Shown here piece after piece: positions 5,653 to 9,972 of a stretch of DNA of 9,972 bases. The translations under genes were made by a program, and so were the position numbers. How positions within the stretch are numbered: the first letter of the stretch is position 1; the number at the start of each line of letters is the position of its first letter. The stretch covers positions 1 through 9,972 of the forward strand of contig JAPUIP010000156.1 of the NCBI GenBank assembly GCA_027296925.1, read 5' to 3'. Below the pieces are notes generated by a model that was not told where the DNA came from, ran no database searches, and saw nothing but the letters and a program-made list of their open reading frames with translations. This DNA comes from Candidatus Poribacteria bacterium. Its GTDB lineage: Bacteria > Poribacteria > WGA-4E > PCPOR2b.

Positions 5653-6255
5653 ATGACTCTCAAAATTTCCGGCATTATCCTCGCGGCAGGGCTATCGACC
5701 CGCATGGGCGAACCCAAACAACTCCTCCCCTTCGGCGACAGCACGATCCTCGAAACCGGGCTCGATAACCTGCTGGGCTCAGGGCTCGACGAGGTCCTTG
5801 TTGTCATCGGGCATGAGGCGGAAAAAATCAGAGCGCGCATCCAGCACAAGCCGGTCAAGATCGTATTCAATCCCGATTATCAAGTTGGGATGCTCACTTC
5901 CGCACAGTGTGGCGTTCGAGCGATTTCCGCGTCCGCCGATGCGTTCGCGTTGACACTCGTAGACCTGCCGATGATTACCTCAGATCTCGTTGATCTGGTC
6001 ATCGACGCATACACGCAAACCGAGCATGGAATTGCGGTGCCGAGTTATAACTATCGTCGTGGGCATCCGGTGATTTTCGACCGGCGGTACGTCGCTGACA
6101 TCCTCGCCCTGGATGGGGAGAACGGCGGTGTCCGGTCACTTTACCGAAAATATGCGGATGACATCCACTATGTGACTGTTGATACCGATCGCATATTAAG
6201 GGACATCGATGATCGGGGGGATTACGAGGAAGCGTTAGCGGAAATGAAAAAATAG
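5653..6255 (+). CDS. MocA-like NTP transferase, molybdenum cofactor cytidylyltransferase family
   Basis: A 200-aa nucleotidyltransferase of the MobA/MocA group. The nucleotide-binding loop LAAGLSTRMGEPKQLLPF fills 10-27, a metal-binding aspartate lies in LVDLP (D104), RGHPVIF is at 136-142 and the C-terminal acidic motif RDIDDRGDY at 183-191. MocA transfers CMP from CTP to molybdopterin to make the cytosine dinucleotide cofactor used by xanthine dehydrogenase and CO dehydrogenase type enzymes; MobA uses GTP instead. The immediate CoxD-like neighbour favours the MocA branch, which is inference from context. Length is normal for MocA-like proteins. The start gives the expected N terminus, MTLKISGIILAAG, although no strong ribosome binding site precedes it. 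It ends 53 bp before the CoxD-like gene, and the two probably share a transcript. Confidence 0.85.
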   Translation: MTLKISGIILAAGLSTRMGEPKQLLPFGDSTILETGLDNLLGSGLDEVLVVIGHEAEKIRARIQHKPVKIVFNPDYQVGMLTSAQCGVRAISASADAFALTLVDLPMITSDLVDLVIDAYTQTEHGIAVPSYNYRRGHPVIFDRRYVADILALDGENGGVRSLYRKYADDIHYVTVDTDRILRDIDDRGDYEEALAEMKK

Positions 6256-6308
6256 GGGAAATGCATTACGCATGACTTTATAATGAATCAGAGGATTGAC
6301 CATAGATT

Positions 6309-7274
6309 ATGTTCCAATCAATTGAAGAAGTGCAGCACGCATTTGCGAAACAGAATTATATTGCGGATCGAGCGCTGGCAACAACAGTCTATTTAGCCCA
6401 TCACCTGAACAAACCGATCTTCCTTGAAGGCGAGCCCGGCGTGGGGAAAACAGAAGTCGCCAAGGTTTTGTCGGGGGCAACGGGTGGAAAGCTGATCCGC
6501 TTGCAGTGTTACGAAGGACTCGATGTCAATCAGTCACTGTATGAATGGAATTATACGAAGCAGATTCTCCAACTGCGAATCGACGAAGCACGCGGCATCG
6601 ATAAAGAGCAGATCGGTTCTGAAATTTTCAGTGAGGAATTTTTGTTAAAGCGCCCCCTCCTCGAAGCCATTCAGAGTGATGGCGAGGTGCCTGCCGTCCT
6701 CCTCATCGACGAAGTCGATCGAAGTGATAGCGAGTTTGAGGCGTTCCTCCTCGAAATCCTATCCGACTTTCAGATCACCATTCCAGAGATTGGGACGATT
6801 CGTGCAAAACATATCCCTTATGTCGTCCTGACTTCGAACCGAACGCGGGAAATTCACGAAGCCCTGAAACGTCGGTGTCTCTATCAGTGGATCGATTACC
6901 CTACGGTTGAGAAGGAACTGTCGATTGTCAAAACCAAACTCCCGGATATCAATGAAGCGCTCGCTCAGCAATTGTGCAACCTGATGCAGATCTTACGCAA
7001 AGGGGATTATTACAAGAAGCCGGGGGTCGCTGAAACGTTGGACTGGGGAGTGGCTCTCATCGCACTGGGGAGGGAAGGACTCGATGCAGCGGTTGTTGAG
7101 GAAACGCTCGGTTGCATCTTCAAATATCAGGACGACATTCAACGGGCGCGGGAGGCAGATCTGCAGGAATTGGTAAGTATCGCACAACGCCCCTCAGCTA
7201 CGACTGAGGATGGAAAAGCTGAGTTGACTGGCCATATCCGCGCCGATAGTACGTTCGTCAGCGAGCGAAACTGA
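6309..7274 (+). CDS. CoxD-like AAA+ ATPase of the MoxR group
   Basis: A 321-aa AAA+ ATPase. Walker A GEPGVGKT (41-48), Walker B VLLIDEVD (130-137), sensor-1 TSN (175-177) and arginine-finger candidates R188-R189 (LKRRC) are intact. Strings I associate specifically with CoxD are RLQCYEGLD, YEWNYTKQ, FLLKRPLLEAI, DRSDSEFEAFLLE and TIPEIGTI. CoxD helps insert sulfur (and assists copper assembly) at the active site of molybdenum hydroxylases such as aerobic CO dehydrogenase; homologues sit by xanthine dehydrogenase genes. It normally works with the VWA protein CoxE encoded next door, and no CoxE follows here. The ATG at 6309 gives the standard N terminus; GAGGA at 6291-6295 is 13 nt away, rather far. 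The last 25 residues are low-conservation tail. The upstream MocA-like gene supports a shared molybdoenzyme maturation role. Confidence 0.88.
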   Translation: MFQSIEEVQHAFAKQNYIADRALATTVYLAHHLNKPIFLEGEPGVGKTEVAKVLSGATGGKLIRLQCYEGLDVNQSLYEWNYTKQILQLRIDEARGIDKEQIGSEIFSEEFLLKRPLLEAIQSDGEVPAVLLIDEVDRSDSEFEAFLLEILSDFQITIPEIGTIRAKHIPYVVLTSNRTREIHEALKRRCLYQWIDYPTVEKELSIVKTKLPDINEALAQQLCNLMQILRKGDYYKKPGVAETLDWGVALIALGREGLDAAVVEETLGCIFKYQDDIQRAREADLQELVSIAQRPSATTEDGKAELTGHIRADSTFVSERN

Positions 7275-7320
7275 AGCCATTCGGCGTGGAAGAAGCCTCG
7301 CTGGTATGGTTGGATTTTTT
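7259..7320 (+). terminator. Possible terminator after the CoxD-like gene
   Basis: CAGCGAG (7259-7265, inside the last codons) pairs with CTCGCTG (7297-7303). A TTTTTT run follows at 7315-7320. The loop is long (about 31 nt) and the T-run starts 11 nt after the stem, so it is only a weak candidate. Confidence 0.25.
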
Positions 7321-7721
7321 ACGAATCTGGACGTGTTAACCAAATTCACGTGCATAATAAACCATACGCAGAAAGAAAAAATCATGCCTCCGGATCGCAA
7401 AAAGTGCATCCGAAACTGTGTTATAGTGGAAGAACACGGTTCGACGATCATTGCATTGTGTTACGATTCGTGGTCTTATCCAAGTCCGCAATGCGGGAAA
7501 GGAGGTTTGATTTTGATGAAATCACCCAGGAGGTGTGACCTCTAGCACTGAGATGTCACACATTCGGAACTAGCGGAGTCAGGGGACTTATTGTCCCTTT
7601 GACTCCCTAGGATTGCTGTCAGGCATTGTGTTAACTGTAAATTCGCCCGACGCTCGCAAACAGACAGATTCTAATCACACCATTGTCTCAAAACAAGAGA
7701 AAGAAAGGAGGGGCACCTATT
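7321..7721. other. Hairpin-rich gene-free stretch upstream of the small regulators
   Basis: No protein gene is convincing, and nothing resembling CoxE or a remnant of it is visible. From left to right there is a CGGAT(C)GC/GCATCCG hairpin (7391-7412); an extended -10-like TGTTATAGT (TATAGT at 7422-7427); a GGAGG site followed by a 9-codon ORF (7516-7545, MKSPRRCDL); an inverted repeat GTGTGACCTC / GAG-AT-GTCACAC (7533-7561) over its stop codon; and the strong stem-loop at 7570-7610. This density of structure suggests an untranslated RNA or a structured leader on the plus strand, which is an inference. Confidence 0.4.
7570..7610 (+). other. Strong 16-bp stem-loop
   Basis: CTAG (7570-7573), GGAGTCA (7575-7581) and GGGAC (7583-7587) pair with GTCCC (7593-7597), TGACTCC (7600-7606) and CTAG (7607-7610). 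This makes 16 base pairs with small bulges and a 5-nt loop, TTATT. No T-tract follows on the plus strand (GATTGCTG). It could be a factor-assisted terminator, the core of a small RNA, or a palindromic element. Confidence 0.6.
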
Positions 7722-7850
7722 ATGGAAGCAACGCGCCGTACATCCACAACCCTTCAAATCAATCCACACGAAGATACATGGCAAAGGTGCCTCTGCCCGC
7801 AAATCAGAGCTCATAGATTTCTCGCCTTGAACCTGACTTTTCTGCTTTGA
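7722..7850 (+). CDS. Small 42-aa ORF with strong ribosome binding site
   Basis: AAGGAGG at 7705-7711, 10 nt before the ATG, is one of the best ribosome binding sites in the window. The peptide, MEATRRTSTTLQINPHEDTW at its start and about 42 residues overall, has a basic, Thr-rich N terminus, two cysteines (C23, C25) and a hydrophobic C-terminal end (residues 33-42). I do not recognise it. It may be a real small protein, a leader peptide whose translation affects the sigma-like gene 54 bp downstream, or the surviving start of a truncated gene. Its end overlaps the GCTTTGAA/GGGTTGAAA string also seen near 620-636. Confidence 0.4.
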   Translation: MEATRRTSTTLQINPHEDTWQRCLCPQIRAHRFLALNLTFLL

Positions 7851-7904
7851 AGCGGGTTGAAAGTGGCATAGGTACCGTTTTGCTTGTATACACACGGAGG
7901 ATCT

Positions 7905-8279
7905 ATGTCACGGTTCAATTCGGACTTTTGGGAGATTCCGGTGCCGCCGGAAACTCTCGATCTCTATTCCAATGAAGATCAGATCTGGTACGACTCACCT
8001 TTCCATTGCGAACAACGAGACCGCCATCACGCAAAAAAACAGAAAGTCTTGACACATGTCCGCGAAATCATCGAGAAAGAACTGACGCCCGTCCAGCGCC
8101 GCTGTGTTCGGCTCTACTTTTTCGAAGGGAGAACGCAGGAGGAAATTGCAACGATTATCGGTATTTCAAGGCGCGTGGTGAGCCAACATCTTTTTGGTGT
8201 GAAACGGGCGGGGAAACAGATCGGTGGGGCAATCAACAGAATCCGCAAATTGTGTGGAAAGCGAGGGATTCTGTTATGA
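7905..8279 (+). CDS. Sigma-70 region 4-like helix-turn-helix protein
   Basis: A 124-aa protein. An N-terminal stretch (1-40) has tryptophans and acidic residues (NSDFWEIPVPPETLDLY, EDQIWYD). A charged helix follows (40-62), then a region resembling sigma-70 region 4: TPVQRRCVRLYFFEGRTQEEIA (61-82) and the predicted recognition helix ISRRVVSQHLFGVKR (87-101). The RTQEEIA-x4-ISRRVVSQ pattern is the classic sigma r4 helix-turn-helix. No region 2 is visible, so it is unlikely to be a complete sigma factor; it is probably a DNA-binding regulator or a partial sigma-like protein. GGAGG at 7896-7900 sits 4 nt before the ATG. The frame extends upstream to a TTG at 7884, which is less likely. It stands 54 bp after the 42-aa ORF and is closed by an intrinsic terminator. 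Targets are unknown. Confidence 0.75.
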   Translation: MSRFNSDFWEIPVPPETLDLYSNEDQIWYDSPFHCEQRDRHHAKKQKVLTHVREIIEKELTPVQRRCVRLYFFEGRTQEEIATIIGISRRVVSQHLFGVKRAGKQIGGAINRIRKLCGKRGILL

Positions 8280-8308
8280 AGGCTTGACCGGAAACTTTTC
8301 AGAATGAT

Positions 8309-8343
8309 GAGGCAGAGGATCCTTTCTCTGCCTCTATTTTTAT
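8309..8343 (+). terminator. Intrinsic terminator of the sigma-like gene
   Basis: GAGGCAGAG (8309-8317) pairs perfectly with CTCTGCCTC (8326-8334) around an 8-nt loop, followed by TATTTTTA. It lies about 30 bp after the stop codon at 8279. The opposite strand has no T-run after the stem, so it should act on plus-strand transcripts only. Confidence 0.85.
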
Positions 8344-8460
8344 ACGCATCCACACATAGAGCGGATCAATACCGTTTGCAGTTTTAATGAAGCAATAAGA
8401 ATCCCCCTCAATCCCCCTGAGCTTTCTCATAGCCGGTTTCTACTCGCTTTAGAGTCCCTC
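8344..8460. repeat. Convergent intergenic spacer with a 10-bp tandem repeat
   Basis: Between the convergent genes lies a tandem pair AATCCCCCTC AATCCCCCTG (8400-8419). No terminator for the minus-strand glycosyltransferase gene is clear in this spacer. Confidence 0.4.
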
Positions 8461-9972
8461 CTAAAACTCCTCTAACCGCCCTCGAATTTCGTCCGCATCC
8501 GGATGGCGTTGCAGATACGCCTCAAAGGTCTGCCGGGCGTCATCATCGCAGCCAAGTTCCCGGCAGATTTGCCCATAGTTTGCAACCGTGTCGAGATGAT
8601 CTGGATCGATCCGTAACGCTTCGGTCAACTTGTAAAGCGCCGCACCAATCTCCCCTTTTTGCCAATACAGGACCGCCAGATTGTTGTACGGCTCAATGGA
8701 ACGCGCGTCGGCGCGAATGGCACGCTTGAATAGGCGTTCCGCTTCCTCAACATCGCCGGCTTCGTAGCGTTGCTTGGCTTCTTCATTGTACTGCTCGGCG
8801 GTTTGAGGAATGGACACCGTCGACGGGGATACTGCCTCTCTCTCGGTGGCTGGCGGCTGGGCCGGAATGGTTACGAAGGCTTCGGACTTTGCCTCAAACC
8901 GGCGGATCGGCTTGTCTCGCAGCAGTTGGAGTCGATCGAGAATAATCTCTGCACTCTTCCGCCAACTCAACGTGGACCGGATCGCTTCACTCGCCCGCAC
9001 GCCTTTCGCCTTCGCCTCGTCGGGCTGGGAGGCGACATGGCGCATCTGTTCGATCAGGGCATCCCGATTGGGTTCAAGCACCCATGCTTCTCTGACAGTG
9101 GGAATGTCGATACGGAGGTTGACTCGACCGGCGGGGATGGCGTAGGCAGTTTCGTCTGAGGTGAAGCCATCTGTAGCGCCGCCACGCGGAATGATGACTG
9201 GCAGCCCGCATCCCATTGCCTCCGCAATCGGCATGCCGAACCCTTCCCCTCGATACGGGTGAACGAGGCAGTTGCACGCGGTGTAGAGTTGCGGCAGTTC
9301 CGCGTCTGACAACATTTCGGTCATGTAGACAATTTCTGGCGTACTCGCATCCACCTGAATCTGACGAATCTGGTCCACGGTGTTTTGCCCCTTGTAGAAT
9401 GAGTCGCCCCCCATGTCCTTAATCACAAGCGTTACATCGTCATCATGCGTGAACGCCCGCGTGTAAGCATCCAGCAGGATGTCAAGCCCTTTCCGCCAAA
9501 TTGTTCCACCGACAAAGAGGAACTTGAATCTTTTCGATGTACGCTGATTCACCTTCCCCAAAGGGGGCAGGCCGGGTCGGAAGCGATTGAAATCAACCGC
9601 GTTCGGCACAACGGCGATCTTATCGGGCGCGATGCCATCGTGAATGTAGCAATCGCGGACATAGTTGCTCGGCACCCAGATCTCATCGATTTCGTCACAA
9701 AAGTGAGGGAACCACGCCGCAGGCATGCTACCGTACTCCCACGGCTGCATGATGATCCAATACCCTTCCGGTGGCGGATCGAAGTTCGGCGGCCACTGAT
9801 GGCGAATGTGAAATTCCGCATTTCCGTCCAGGGGCCGATTCAGCCGCTCTTGAATCAGCGGGAAGCGTTCCGCATCCTCCTCGACGCCGAATTGATGTAG
9901 CTCATAAGGGAGCAGGCTAAGCTCACACTGTCCGGACTGGATCAGCGCGAGGCAGAGCTCCCGGTTGACAAT
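8461..9972 (-). CDS. GT4-type glycosyltransferase with C-terminal TPR repeats, 5' end missing
   Basis: The frame is open from the right edge (first codon ATT, residues IVNREL) to the TAG at 8461: 503 residues, with the start beyond the window. The core fits a GT-B, family 4 glycosyltransferase, which moves a sugar from a nucleotide sugar to an acceptor. Residues 60-130 include FHIRHQWPP, MQPWEYGSMP and DEIWVPSNYVRD, then VVPNAVD. The donor domain carries FVGGTIWRKGLD (K161) and the E-x7-E motif HPYRGEGFGMPIAEAMG (E243, E251). After a proline-rich linker (about 370-390), about three TPR units fill 393-500 (for example AGDVEEAERLFKRAI and LAVLYWQKGEIGAALYKL), so the protein may dock to a partner or process a protein acceptor. 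No signal peptide can be judged. It converges on the sigma-like gene. Acceptor and pathway are unknown; a cell-surface glycan or protein glycosylation role is likely. Confidence 0.87.
   Translation of the reverse strand: MVNRELCLALIQSGQCELSLLPYELHQFGVEEDAERFPLIQERLNRPLDGNAEFHIRHQWPPNFDPPPEGYWIIMQPWEYGSMPAAWFPHFCDEIDEIWVPSNYVRDCYIHDGIAPDKIAVVPNAVDFNRFRPGLPPLGKVNQRTSKRFKFLFVGGTIWRKGLDILLDAYTRAFTHDDDVTLVIKDMGGDSFYKGQNTVDQIRQIQVDASTPEIVYMTEMLSDAELPQLYTACNCLVHPYRGEGFGMPIAEAMGCGLPVIIPRGGATDGFTSDETAYAIPAGRVNLRIDIPTVREAWVLEPNRDALIEQMRHVASQPDEAKAKGVRASEAIRSTLSWRKSAEIILDRLQLLRDKPIRRFEAKSEAFVTIPAQPPATEREAVSPSTVSIPQTAEQYNEEAKQRYEAGDVEEAERLFKRAIRADARSIEPYNNLAVLYWQKGEIGAALYKLTEALRIDPDHLDTVANYGQICRELGCDDDARQTFEAYLQRHPDADEIRGRLEEF

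Noticed and set aside
5127..5870. Minus-strand 247-codon frame across YbjQ, the gap and the MocA-like gene
   Set aside because: It is antisense to two recognised genes, its composition is atypical, and no family features are visible.
7306..7545. 79-codon plus-strand frame after the CoxD-like gene as a possible gene or CoxE remnant
   Set aside because: No von Willebrand-type motif or other domain, no good ribosome binding site, and two alternative frames are equally open.
8400..8419. AATCCCCCT tandem pair as an insertion-element end
   Set aside because: Only two 10-bp units, no inverted partner and no transposase nearby.

Overview
Organism. The window looks like a chromosomal piece of an uncultivated, free-living bacterium. 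Genes are compact, Shine-Dalgarno sites of the GGAGG/AGGAGG type precede several starts, and good sigma70-like -10 boxes (TATAAT) are present. The gene mix (a KdaD-like fumarylacetoacetate-hydrolase-fold enzyme, a DSD1-type PLP enzyme, YbjQ, MocA-like and CoxD-like molybdoenzyme maturation factors, a glycosyltransferase with TPRs) plus repeat-rich intergenic DNA is reminiscent of Candidatus Poribacteria or a similar lineage. That assignment is inference only; there is no rRNA or marker gene in the window.

Layout. Positions 1-660 hold no credible gene. They contain diverged copies of an 83-89 bp repeat in two clusters, separated by a segment with a perfect 18-bp palindrome, and then a long stem-loop. 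At 679-1347 (minus) is a histidine-phosphatase (phosphoglycerate-mutase-like) gene with its own promoter and a structured leader. After an intergenic hairpin (1605-1638), a clear promoter at 1753-1782 drives a two-gene cassette: an unrecognised 118-aa protein (1844-2200), then a HEPN-like helical protein (2203-2641) whose reading frame appears broken by a +1 shift near 2280. A second promoter near 2879-2907 begins a run of five plus-strand metabolic genes: KdaD/FAH-like enzyme (2981-3988), DSD1/D-threonine-aldolase-like enzyme (4081-5193), YbjQ (5190-5510, 4-bp overlap), MocA-like nucleotidyltransferase (5653-6255) and CoxD-like AAA+ ATPase (6309-7274).

From 7275 to about 7720 there is a hairpin-rich stretch without a convincing gene. 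A 42-codon ORF with a strong ribosome binding site (7722-7850) and a small sigma-region-4-like DNA-binding protein (7905-8279) follow, closed by an intrinsic terminator (8309-8343). On the minus strand a GT4 glycosyltransferase fused to C-terminal TPRs (8461-9972) runs off the right edge, convergent with the sigma-like gene.

How the genes may work together. The FAH-fold and PLP enzymes plausibly act in one catabolic route for sugar acids or beta-hydroxy D-amino acids. The MocA/CoxD pair are maturation factors for a xanthine-dehydrogenase/CO-dehydrogenase-type molybdenum hydroxylase, but neither the enzyme subunits nor the usual CoxE partner lie next to them. The least explained parts are the 118-aa/HEPN-like cassette, the 5' repeat clusters, and the structured DNA upstream of the sigma-like gene.
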